A DNA stretch of 64,000 nucleotides from JALJPB01 sp034111045 (GTDB taxonomy: Bacteria; Pseudomonadota; Gammaproteobacteria; Enterobacterales; Alteromonadaceae), in NCBI GenBank assembly GCA_034111045.1, contig JAWUYA010000016.1:15486-79485 (forward strand), read 5' to 3'. The stretch's first letter is position 1; each line of letters starts with the position of its first letter. Shown in pieces: positions 45,518-53,746 of this stretch. The notes below the pieces were generated by a model, which saw nothing but the letters and a program-made list of their open reading frames with translations, did not search any database and was not told the origin of the DNA. Both the position numbers and the translations under genes were made by a program.

Positions 45518-47359
45518 TTAATATGACATACCGAAAGTTATCGACACTAAGTTTTTATCTTCCAAGATATTATGGCTACCACCAGAATAATTTTGGTAAC
45601 CCAGTGTGAGCGTATAAGTTTGCTGGTATGCTGCTTCTAAAGAAAAGCCTAAGTTTTTGCGTCCTTCATGAAATTGTTGCGCCGGTGCTGGCGAGTAACC
45701 ACTGACATCATGCGCCCAAGACAAGGTTGGTTTTAATGAAACACCAGCAAAAACATTTGAATACTGCCAAACGCCACGCAAACGGTAACCCCAAGCGCTA
45801 TCGGTAACGAAGCCATCGGCTTTACAATCACTCGACAAAATTCCTGCAGCGACTAAATTAGTACAATTTACACCACCACCGGCATCAAAGTCGGCCAAAC
45901 CAAAGACTGAGTTTCTACCGTAGTGTTGATCTGAGTCTTCAATGCTATCGCTTAAAATAACCCCTACTTCAGCAATAACAGTAAATCGAGAGGCACCCAT
46001 GGTATTTTCAAAAAATTGAATTGCAGTCATTTGCATTTGGGTTACGTCAAATTCATCCCAACCTTTCGCTTCCTCTCCATAGCCTACGGCTGTAATTCTA
46101 GGGGTATAACTTAAAAAAGGTGCTTCAGATAGCACGCCATTTAATAGTTCTGGGCCATTAATTTGAATAGGTGTATCTGGCTTGTAAGATATTTCGCCCG
46201 ATAAGGCAACACCACCAACATTAGTCGCAAAACTCATCCCGTAAAATTTCAAATCTTCGGGGAATTCAATATTATAACCGGGATTTAACGCCGCTAAGGC
46301 ACCACCTGTTGGATCAGATGCGGCAGGCACAAACACCGGAGTAGGAGTGCCTGTAGCTAAAGGAATACTGGTGCGTATAGCATTAATGAGCGGAACACGA
46401 GAATGAATGTTCATATAATATAAGCCAAACTCAGTATCATTTAATTCTTCAGCATAATAACGTACGGCTAAACCATACTGACCTCCGTCATCAGGCTCAA
46501 TATCCGCTTGTCGTTCTGCGGCTAAACCTGCCGCCAAACCAGCTTGATCGCCAAACGGACCGACAGAGACATAATTACAGCCCGTAGCAGCAAAGTCAGC
46601 TCCTGAAAAATAGGTGCCACAACCTTCAATTTGGGTCTTCTCCCATTCATATTGATAAAAGCCTTCAAGACTTAGGTTCTCGGTTAAACCGACATTGCCG
46701 TAAAGCATACCAACAGGTAAAATTCCTTCTTTTAATTCAGCACCTGGACGCCTTAATGCCGCCACATCAAAAGGGTTTGATGAATTTAACCCCCCTTGAA
46801 TAAAAGTGCTTTCCCCCCAACTCACCACTTGTCTACCCAAACGAATGTCAATAGGGTTTTCACCCAATTCAAACGAAGCATAAACATAAGCGTCTAATAA
46901 TGAAATACCCGAAAATTTAGTATTATCTTCAAAACCATCATCACTTAACGGGGTATTAGGTGTATAACCATTATTAGAATTACCGTGAGCTACATCGCCC
47001 TCTTTAAGTGCATAGTCATACCAATATTTAACACGCACAAAAGCACCAAAGCCACCTTGACTTAGCTGAAGGTCATGCACGCCTTTGATTATTTGTGAAG
47101 TGGCATCATGCTTCCCATAGTTTAAGTTACCATCATCTGTAGTCGTTGTAGCGCCAGTGCCGCCATTTGATTGACCAATAAAACGTGCGTCAGCATCTCC
47201 TAAACGCCAACTTGCGCCTATATCGAGTTGTGAATTTATTTGCAATAATATGTCATTGTCTTCACCAAAGTTGAAGTCTACCGCGTGTGCTGATGAGGTA
47301 CCAAGCGCCAAAGCAACAACCCAAACTAGTGGCTTGATTTTATAATTATTAGTTAGCAT
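45518..47359 (-). CDS. DUF1302 outer-membrane beta-barrel protein
   Basis: Predicted outer-membrane protein of 613 residues. A signal peptide ends at SSAHAVDF, and the mature part is rich in alternating beta strands, with loops of Gly/Asp/Asn. The C-terminus ends ITFGMSY, with an aromatic final residue as usual for barrels. DUF1302 proteins are thought to be channels or receptors for hydrophobic compounds and are nearly always found with DUF1329. The ATG at 47359 has AGGGGAAGA upstream; an earlier start would add 24 non-signal residues. Divergent from the AraC-type regulator, with an inverted repeat in between. Confidence 0.85.
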   Translation of the reverse strand: MLTNNYKIKPLVWVVALALGTSSAHAVDFNFGEDNDILLQINSQLDIGASWRLGDADARFIGQSNGGTGATTTTDDGNLNYGKHDATSQIIKGVHDLQLSQGGFGAFVRVKYWYDYALKEGDVAHGNSNNGYTPNTPLSDDGFEDNTKFSGISLLDAYVYASFELGENPIDIRLGRQVVSWGESTFIQGGLNSSNPFDVAALRRPGAELKEGILPVGMLYGNVGLTENLSLEGFYQYEWEKTQIEGCGTYFSGADFAATGCNYVSVGPFGDQAGLAAGLAAERQADIEPDDGGQYGLAVRYYAEELNDTEFGLYYMNIHSRVPLINAIRTSIPLATGTPTPVFVPAASDPTGGALAALNPGYNIEFPEDLKFYGMSFATNVGGVALSGEISYKPDTPIQINGPELLNGVLSEAPFLSYTPRITAVGYGEEAKGWDEFDVTQMQMTAIQFFENTMGASRFTVIAEVGVILSDSIEDSDQHYGRNSVFGLADFDAGGGVNCTNLVAAGILSSDCKADGFVTDSAWGYRLRGVWQYSNVFAGVSLKPTLSWAHDVSGYSPAPAQQFHEGRKNLGFSLEAAYQQTYTLTLGYQNYSGGSHNILEDKNLVSITFGMSY

Positions 47360-47387
47360 ATTCTTCCCCTTTTTATTGTTGTAATAT

Positions 47388-47419
47388 GTAATGTAATATT
47401 TATCACACAAATACATTAC
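47388..47419. promoter_or_regulatory. Candidate operator: inverted repeat between DUF1302 and AraC-type genes
   Basis: GTAATGTA (47388-47395) and TACATTAC (47412-47419) are exact reverse complements 16 bases apart, 29 bases upstream of the DUF1302 ATG. Its place in the divergent region suggests the AraC-type regulator binds here. Confidence 0.45.
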
Positions 47420-47502
47420 GCCAATGGTCACATTAGTTTTTCGCTAAATGTGCCAACCTATTGTCATTTCGTGCATAAACGAGTAAATTCAAAGAACTTA
47501 AA

Positions 47503-47534
47503 TATAAAAAATAAAAAAATAAAAAAATAAAAAT
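47503..47534 (+). repeat. A-rich (AAAAAAAT-like) repeat just before the AraC-type gene
   Basis: The bases right before the ATG are runs of five to seven A separated by single T residues, forming near-perfect 8-base repeats. This occupies the place where the ribosome site should be. It may vary in length by slippage or act as an S1-type A-rich enhancer of translation. Confidence 0.7.
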
Positions 47535-48605
47535 ATGGGTAACACAGTGCAAAATTACTATTCAACATTAACCGGCTGGATGATCCCTACGTCGAGAGCT
47601 ATGGATGCGCATAATATTGATATTGCAGCCGCATTAAAAGCTTGTAATATTTCTCAAGAGGTGATGGCGGATCAAGAGTCTCGTATTGCCGCAGAAAAAC
47701 TTGCCCAACTGATCGACTACTGCAATAAAAAATTAGCACGACATGATTTTTCTATTTTGATAGCTGAGCAGTTTCATCCAGGTATGTTTCATGCGCTTGG
47801 CTATGCCATGATGGCTTCAAACACCTTGCAAGATGCATTAGAGCGTATAGCTCATTACAAACGAGTTATTTCAAATACGTGTAAATTAGTTAATTACGAA
47901 AATAATGGTCAGTTTGTTTTTGAGATGCAAATTATTACCTATGAAACTACCAACCGACCTGTATTGTCACTGGAGTCGGTAGAAACTTTTTTAGCCACTA
48001 TTATTCGCTTTTCCCGAGAACTGGTGACCCTAGATTTCGCCCCAGAAAAAGTCTTTTTTTCTTATCCTACGCCCAATTATGATGTGACTTATCTTACTAA
48101 TTTTTTCAATTGTGAAATAGAATTTGCCAGTGATAAAACAGCCATTGTTTTCAATCTGGAGCAAACTAAAGAAAAATTAATGTGTGGCAATCCGTTAATT
48201 ACTCATAGTCATGAAAAAATGCTTGATGAATTCATGGCAAGGATTGATAAAAATGATTTAAGCCATGTAATCAAGAATAAAATTTTTGAATTACTACCTC
48301 TTGGCGCTCCCTCTCAAACTGAAATTTCCAAATACCTTGGGATGAGTTTGCGTAATTTACAACGAAAATTACAAGACCAAAACTCAAGTTATAAAGAGAT
48401 ACTCGAAAACACCCGCAAGAAATTAGCGATGGACTATATTGTTCAACAACATTTAAGTTTGAGCGAAATAGGCTATTTAGTCGGTTTTTCTAGTGTTGGT
48501 AATTTCAATCGGGCGTTTAAACGTTGGACAAACCAAACACCAGGGGGATATCGACAAAGTAAACACAATACCTTAATCCTCACTAAACCCTCAGTCAAAA
48601 ATTAA
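47535..48605 (+). CDS. AraC-family regulator with N-terminal arabinose-binding-like domain
   Basis: Regulator of 356 residues. Residues about 15-210 match the AraC-like ligand domain found in OruR and MmoR-type regulators (FHPGMFHALGYAMMASNTLQDAL around residue 77). Residues about 245-345 are the AraC helix-turn-helix pair (TEISKYLGMSLRNLQRKLQ and LSEIGYLVGFSSVGNFNRAF). It lies between the two arms of the lipid-catabolic locus and is the obvious candidate to control both. There is no clear ribosome site: the 30 bases before the ATG are almost only A with single T residues. Confidence 0.88.
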   Translation: MGNTVQNYYSTLTGWMIPTSRAMDAHNIDIAAALKACNISQEVMADQESRIAAEKLAQLIDYCNKKLARHDFSILIAEQFHPGMFHALGYAMMASNTLQDALERIAHYKRVISNTCKLVNYENNGQFVFEMQIITYETTNRPVLSLESVETFLATIIRFSRELVTLDFAPEKVFFSYPTPNYDVTYLTNFFNCEIEFASDKTAIVFNLEQTKEKLMCGNPLITHSHEKMLDEFMARIDKNDLSHVIKNKIFELLPLGAPSQTEISKYLGMSLRNLQRKLQDQNSSYKEILENTRKKLAMDYIVQQHLSLSEIGYLVGFSSVGNFNRAFKRWTNQTPGGYRQSKHNTLILTKPSVKN

Positions 48606-48703
48606 CCGTGTGCAAAGATAATCATTTGGCACGTTTAACACATTTCAATTCATCTTAGTTAATCAATACTAATAGGTAGATTTTTATAACGTATTGGTTT
48701 CCT

Positions 48704-49873
48704 ATGCGCACACCTTATATTGCTTTTGGCGTGACAAGCTTATTTGTATTCAATTTTCTTGGCTCCATGCTCAATGTGGCCGAGGCGAAAAACACCCTAG
48801 ATTTACTTAACTCACCTTCAAAAAAAAGTACATTAGCAAGCAATAGTGTCCTTATGGCGATTAAGCCACTTAATAATGCCATATTGGCGGTAGGTGAACG
48901 CGGTCATATTATTAACTGGCAAAACAATACGCAATGGCAACAACAACAATCTCCTGTTAGCGTTTCTATTACTGACGTAAGCGTATTGTCTGATGGGAGT
49001 AAAATCGCGGTAGGTCATGATGGCATCATTCTTAAAGCTGAGAGCCAAAGCAGCACATGGCGTAAAGTGTTTACTGGCGTTAAGTTAACTCAGTTCAAAA
49101 TAAATTTATTACAAAGTCAATATAAAGCGTTACAACAAGTTATAACGAAAACGGAAGATGAAGATGAACTTGAAACACTTGAATACCAGCGTGATGATTT
49201 AGCCTTTGCCATTGAAGATAACCAAATTGAACTTCAATCTGGACCTAATAAACCCTTGCTGTCTGTCACGCAAACCTCAAATGACATATTATTTGCCAGT
49301 GGTGCTTATGGAGTACTACTGACCAGTAAAGACAAAGGTGAAACATGGTCTTTAATAAATGACCGACTTGATAACCCTAATAATTTTCACCTCAACTCTA
49401 TTGCTATTTCTTCTGATGACAAGCTTTATATTGTCGGCGAAAATGGTATCGGCTTTACTTCTGAAGATTTAGGTAAAACATGGTTTTCAATGACACTCCC
49501 TTATTCTGGCAGCTTATTTGGCATTATCGCGCACCATATCAATAGCAATGAAGAATCAAATATCAGCAGCACACAACTTGTTGCTTTTGGCTTACAAGGT
49601 AACTTCATGATATCTCTTGATGGCGGCGCATATTGGCAACAACAAAAATTACCCACCAGTGCCAGTTTACTGGGGGGAACTTTTTCGAAACAAGGTAATG
49701 CCTATTTGGTAGGTCATGGTGGTTTAATGGTCAATTTTAAACCTGAAAACCTCGAAACACTGCACATTGAAAGGCACCCTTCAGGGGCTACTCTTGCCAG
49801 TGTTTTAGTTAAAGAAAACACATTAATTCTCGCCGGGCAATTCGGCATTTCAGCATGGCCACTTAAGCAGTAA
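48704..49873 (+). CDS. YCF48-like exported beta-propeller protein
   Basis: Protein of 389 residues with a signal segment (about 5-28, VAEAKN at the end) and repeated blades of the YCF48/photosystem II stability (sialidase-like Asp-box) type: VGERGHIINW, VGHDGIILKA, TSKDKGETWS, TSEDLGKTWF, VGHGGLMVNF. A charged helical insertion (about 130-165) breaks the propeller. In non-photosynthetic bacteria such proteins are found directly before MMPL transporters and are probably their periplasmic partner. The MMPL gene follows after 10 bases. Function is inferred from this pairing. Confidence 0.82.
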   Translation: MRTPYIAFGVTSLFVFNFLGSMLNVAEAKNTLDLLNSPSKKSTLASNSVLMAIKPLNNAILAVGERGHIINWQNNTQWQQQQSPVSVSITDVSVLSDGSKIAVGHDGIILKAESQSSTWRKVFTGVKLTQFKINLLQSQYKALQQVITKTEDEDELETLEYQRDDLAFAIEDNQIELQSGPNKPLLSVTQTSNDILFASGAYGVLLTSKDKGETWSLINDRLDNPNNFHLNSIAISSDDKLYIVGENGIGFTSEDLGKTWFSMTLPYSGSLFGIIAHHINSNEESNISSTQLVAFGLQGNFMISLDGGAYWQQQKLPTSASLLGGTFSKQGNAYLVGHGGLMVNFKPENLETLHIERHPSGATLASVLVKENTLILAGQFGISAWPLKQ

Positions 49874-49883
49874 GGGCAAACCT

Positions 49884-52232
49884 ATGTCAAAGAATAATAC
49901 CGCTCATGCACCTAGCAAGTTAGAGCAAATAATAGAGCGCTTTGTTTTTGGCCATCGAGCATTAATGATGACCATAATAGCCATTGCGATCATTTTATTA
50001 ACCATACAAGCCGTTCAGGTAAAACCAGAAGCTAGCTTCACTAAAATGATCCCCGGCTCACATTCATTCGTGACTAATTTTTTAACTTACCAGAAAGAGC
50101 TAGCCGATTTAGGTAATGTAGTTCGCATTGTCGTGGAAAATAACCAAGGTGACATTTTTAATGCAGATTTTCAGCACACCTTAAAACAAGTCACCGATGA
50201 AGTTTTCTATATTTCGGGGATAAGTCGTGATGGCCTTAAATCAATATGGACACCTAATGTTCGTTGGCAAGAAGTCACAGAAGAAGGTTTTGTCGGCGGG
50301 GCAGTGATCCCCGATGGTTATGATGGCTCTGCAGATATGATTGAGCGTGTTAAAGCCAATGTATTTAAATCAGGTCAAATTGGTGTGCTCGTCGCTAACA
50401 ACTTCAAATCAGCTATTATTTTAGCGCCATTACAAGACATTAACCCTAAAACAGGCTTACCTCTTGACTATAGAGCGTTATCAAAAATTTTAGAAGAAAA
50501 AATCCGCGACAAATACAGTAGCGATAGTATCACTATTCGTATTGTTGGCTTTGCTAAAGTGGTTGGCGATTTAATCGATGGCGCTTTACAAGTGGTCACT
50601 TTTTTTGGCTTAGCTGTGGTGATCACCTTTGTATTATTATGGTTTTACTCACGTTGTATACGTAGCACCGTATCGGTATTGCTTTTTTCCATTTTTGCGG
50701 TTTTTTGCCAATTAGGTATTTTGAACTTACTCGGTTTTGGCATTAACCCTTATTCAATGTTGGTCCCTTTTTTAGTCTTTGCTATTGGTGTTAGCCATGG
50801 TGTACAAATTATCAACTCAATCATTCACCATAGCGTCACAGGCGCTAATAAAGTTGATTCTGCCAAACTTGCATTTCGCTCACTTTACATTGCTGGTATC
50901 ACCGCTTTAGTCAGTGATGCCATCGGTTTTACCACCTTAATGGTTATTGATATTGGCGTCATTCGGGAACTGGCCATCGCCGCAAGTATTGGTGTCGCTA
51001 TTATCATTGTCACCAACTTAATTGCTTTACCTATTTTAATGAGTTACATCGGTGTTTCGCCTGCTGGCTTAAAATATGCTCAAGAGTCTGCCCATAAAAC
51101 AGGTATTGTAGAACGTCTGTTTAAAAACTTTGCTAAACCTCCCTTGGCAAAAGTAGCCATCGCTATTGCTATTATCTGCTTAGGGTTAGGCCTGTATTAT
51201 TCACAAAGCATGAAGGTTGGCGATTTAGACGCAGGAGCACCAGAGCTAAGAGCTGATTCACGCTATAACCTAGATAATGCCTATATTGTTGATAATTACA
51301 GCACGAGCACAGACTTATTTGTCATCATGGTGAAAACTGATATTGAGCAATGCGCTCAATATCAGAACTTGGTGTGGGTTGATAAATTTCAATGGCATTT
51401 ACGCAACGTTACTGGCGTACAAGCTGTAAAATCGGTTGCTGATATTTCCAAATTTGGCCTATTTGGTATGAACGAAGGCTCACTGAAATGGTATGGCTTA
51501 AACCGTAACCAATTAATGACCAACGCTTCATTGTCTGCTACACCACTAGGCTTGATGAATAAAGACTGCTCTATGGTACCTGTTCTGGTATTTCTCAATG
51601 ATCATAAAGCCCAAACACTCGACAACGTAGTAAAAGCGGTAGAGGCGTTTAATGCTGAACACCAAATTGAAGGGCTTGAATTTCTGATGGCTGCAGGTAA
51701 CGCCGGTATAGAGTCTGCCACCAACATGGTCATTGAAGAAGCACAAACTGAAATGCTCGTTTGGGTCTACTCCATCGTTATTGTTATTTGTTTAATAACC
51801 TTTAGAAGTGGTCGCATCGTTATTTGTATTATCACTCCATTGATCTTAACCAGTATTATGAGTCAAGGTTTAATGGGTGTTTTAGGTATTGGGGTCAAGG
51901 TTGCCACCTTACCTGTCATTGCATTAGGTGTTGGTATCGGTGTTGATTACGGTATTTACATTTTCAGTAAGGTTAAAGAAGCGCTTGGCCAAGGGAAATC
52001 GTTATACCTGACTTATCGCTACGCATTAAATCAAACCGGTAAAGCCGTTGCCTTTACCGGAATAACGTTAGCAATTGGTGTGGCTACTTGGGTATTCTCA
52101 CCGATAAAATTCCAAGCCGATATGGGCGTGTTACTCACTTTTATGTTTATTTTTAACATGTTAGGTGCGCTCACCCTCATTCCGGCGATGGCTTGGTTAC
52201 TTAATGTAGGAACTAATAGGAGTAAAGAATAA
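49884..52232 (+). CDS. MMPL/RND-superfamily inner-membrane transporter
   Basis: Protein of 782 residues with the RND layout: helix 1, a large periplasmic loop (about 50-225), helices 2-6 (about 230-395), helix 7, a second loop (about 445-620) and helices 8-12. The proton-relay Asp is visible only in the second half (GIGVDYGIYIFSK); the matching place in the first half reads FAIGVSHGVQIIN, with Ser-His. This pattern is recurrent in RND proteins linked to DUF1302/DUF1329. Such transporters move lipids or hydrophobic substrates; the direction here is unknown. Its stop shares one base with the aldehyde dehydrogenase start, so they are coupled. Confidence 0.88.
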   Translation: MSKNNTAHAPSKLEQIIERFVFGHRALMMTIIAIAIILLTIQAVQVKPEASFTKMIPGSHSFVTNFLTYQKELADLGNVVRIVVENNQGDIFNADFQHTLKQVTDEVFYISGISRDGLKSIWTPNVRWQEVTEEGFVGGAVIPDGYDGSADMIERVKANVFKSGQIGVLVANNFKSAIILAPLQDINPKTGLPLDYRALSKILEEKIRDKYSSDSITIRIVGFAKVVGDLIDGALQVVTFFGLAVVITFVLLWFYSRCIRSTVSVLLFSIFAVFCQLGILNLLGFGINPYSMLVPFLVFAIGVSHGVQIINSIIHHSVTGANKVDSAKLAFRSLYIAGITALVSDAIGFTTLMVIDIGVIRELAIAASIGVAIIIVTNLIALPILMSYIGVSPAGLKYAQESAHKTGIVERLFKNFAKPPLAKVAIAIAIICLGLGLYYSQSMKVGDLDAGAPELRADSRYNLDNAYIVDNYSTSTDLFVIMVKTDIEQCAQYQNLVWVDKFQWHLRNVTGVQAVKSVADISKFGLFGMNEGSLKWYGLNRNQLMTNASLSATPLGLMNKDCSMVPVLVFLNDHKAQTLDNVVKAVEAFNAEHQIEGLEFLMAAGNAGIESATNMVIEEAQTEMLVWVYSIVIVICLITFRSGRIVICIITPLILTSIMSQGLMGVLGIGVKVATLPVIALGVGIGVDYGIYIFSKVKEALGQGKSLYLTYRYALNQTGKAVAFTGITLAIGVATWVFSPIKFQADMGVLLTFMFIFNMLGALTLIPAMAWLLNVGTNRSKE

Positions 52233-53647
52233 TGACTGAAATCACCACAAAAAAGGCACTAACTGATATTTTTTTACAACAAAAACAATATTTTGCCAAT
52301 AATACTTACCCAAGCTACCAAGAGCGTATTAGTGACTTGAATAAGTTAAAAAAAATTATTATTGATAATCAAGAAGTCTTTATTAGTGCGATGAGTCAAG
52401 ATTTTGGTCATCGCAGTGCCGGCGATTCTAGAATTGGCGATATTCTTACTACCGTTATGGGGATTAATTATGCGATTAAAAAATTAAAAAGTTGGATGAA
52501 ACCTGAAAAAAAACATATTGACCTATTATTCCAACCAGCGAAAGGTAGCGTTATTTACCAGCCTAAAGGTGTAATTGGCATTATTGCACCATGGAATTAC
52601 CCCTTATTTCTCACCTTAGGTCCTTTAACCGCGGCCTTAGCTGCAGGTAATACCGCTATGATGAAAATGAGCGAATATACCCCTAAGACCAATAGCTTAT
52701 TAGCTAAACTAGTGGCTAACGTTTTTCCTACAGAGCAGGTGGCTATTGTTTGTGGTGAGGCTGACATGGCTGCGGAATTTTCAAGTGTCGCTTTTGATCA
52801 TCTGTTTTTTACTGGTTCAACAAACGTTGGCAAATTAGTCATGAAAGCTGCCGCTGAAAACCTAGTACCTGTGACCCTAGAATTAGGAGGAAAGTCGCCC
52901 ACGATTATTGATAATGACATGGATATTAAAACTGCCGTTAGTCGACTTATTTTAGGTAAATCCCTTAATTCAGGTCAAACTTGTGTAGCGCCAGATTACA
53001 TATTTTGCCCACAGAATAAGGTCGCTGAGCTCACACAAGCTTTTAAAGACTACTATCAAAGTATGTACCCTAACATCCAAGAAAATGATGACTGCACTTG
53101 TATCATTAATGACGCGCAAAAAGCGCGTATAGATAATTTATTAGTTGATGCAAAAGCGCAAGGAGCAACTATTATTCCCTTGATAGAAGGAAATGATAAC
53201 AGCCAATCTAGAAAAATGCCGTTAGCACTTCTAACTAATGTTAATGATGATATGAGCGTAATGCAACAAGAGATATTTGGCCCACTACTGCCTATTATTG
53301 GTTACCAAGATGTTAGTGAAGCCATTACTTATATTAATAATAAGCCTCGACCACTTGCCCTTTACATTTGTAGTTTTAATAAAAAATTTCAACAGCAGGT
53401 TTTATTAAATACGCATGCCGGTGGTGTTTGTATTAATGATGCGACGTTTCATGTGGTTATTGACGATTTACCTTTTGGCGGTATTGGTGCATCAGGCATG
53501 GGACAATATCATGGCAGTGAAGGATTTAAGACTTTTTCTCATGGAAAATCAGTACTATCAAGGGGGCGAATAAGTTTTGGTACACTTTTATTTCCTCCCT
53601 TTGGCAATAAAATTCACCAACTAGTTTACAAGCTTTTTATTCGTTAA
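52232..53647 (+). CDS. Aldehyde dehydrogenase (coniferyl/fatty aldehyde type)
   Basis: NAD(P)-dependent enzyme of 471 residues that oxidises aldehydes to acids. The catalytic Glu is in VTLELGGKSP (about 213-222) and the catalytic Cys in NSGQTCVAPDY (about 247-257). The short N-terminus and the C-terminal extension ending in a hydrophobic-basic tail (HQLVYKLFIR) resemble class 3 fatty aldehyde dehydrogenases. It starts within the stop codon of the MMPL gene. Expected substrate here is the long-chain aldehyde from the GMC dehydrogenase. Confidence 0.9.
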   Translation: MTEITTKKALTDIFLQQKQYFANNTYPSYQERISDLNKLKKIIIDNQEVFISAMSQDFGHRSAGDSRIGDILTTVMGINYAIKKLKSWMKPEKKHIDLLFQPAKGSVIYQPKGVIGIIAPWNYPLFLTLGPLTAALAAGNTAMMKMSEYTPKTNSLLAKLVANVFPTEQVAIVCGEADMAAEFSSVAFDHLFFTGSTNVGKLVMKAAAENLVPVTLELGGKSPTIIDNDMDIKTAVSRLILGKSLNSGQTCVAPDYIFCPQNKVAELTQAFKDYYQSMYPNIQENDDCTCIINDAQKARIDNLLVDAKAQGATIIPLIEGNDNSQSRKMPLALLTNVNDDMSVMQQEIFGPLLPIIGYQDVSEAITYINNKPRPLALYICSFNKKFQQQVLLNTHAGGVCINDATFHVVIDDLPFGGIGASGMGQYHGSEGFKTFSHGKSVLSRGRISFGTLLFPPFGNKIHQLVYKLFIR

Positions 53648-53746
53648 TTGATATTTTACTATTTACAATTTTATTCTGTTTTTTCTTGGCTAGTCCTGAT
53701 CAATTGACTAGTCAGCTTAAAAATTTGAGTTACTTAAGGAACACAC

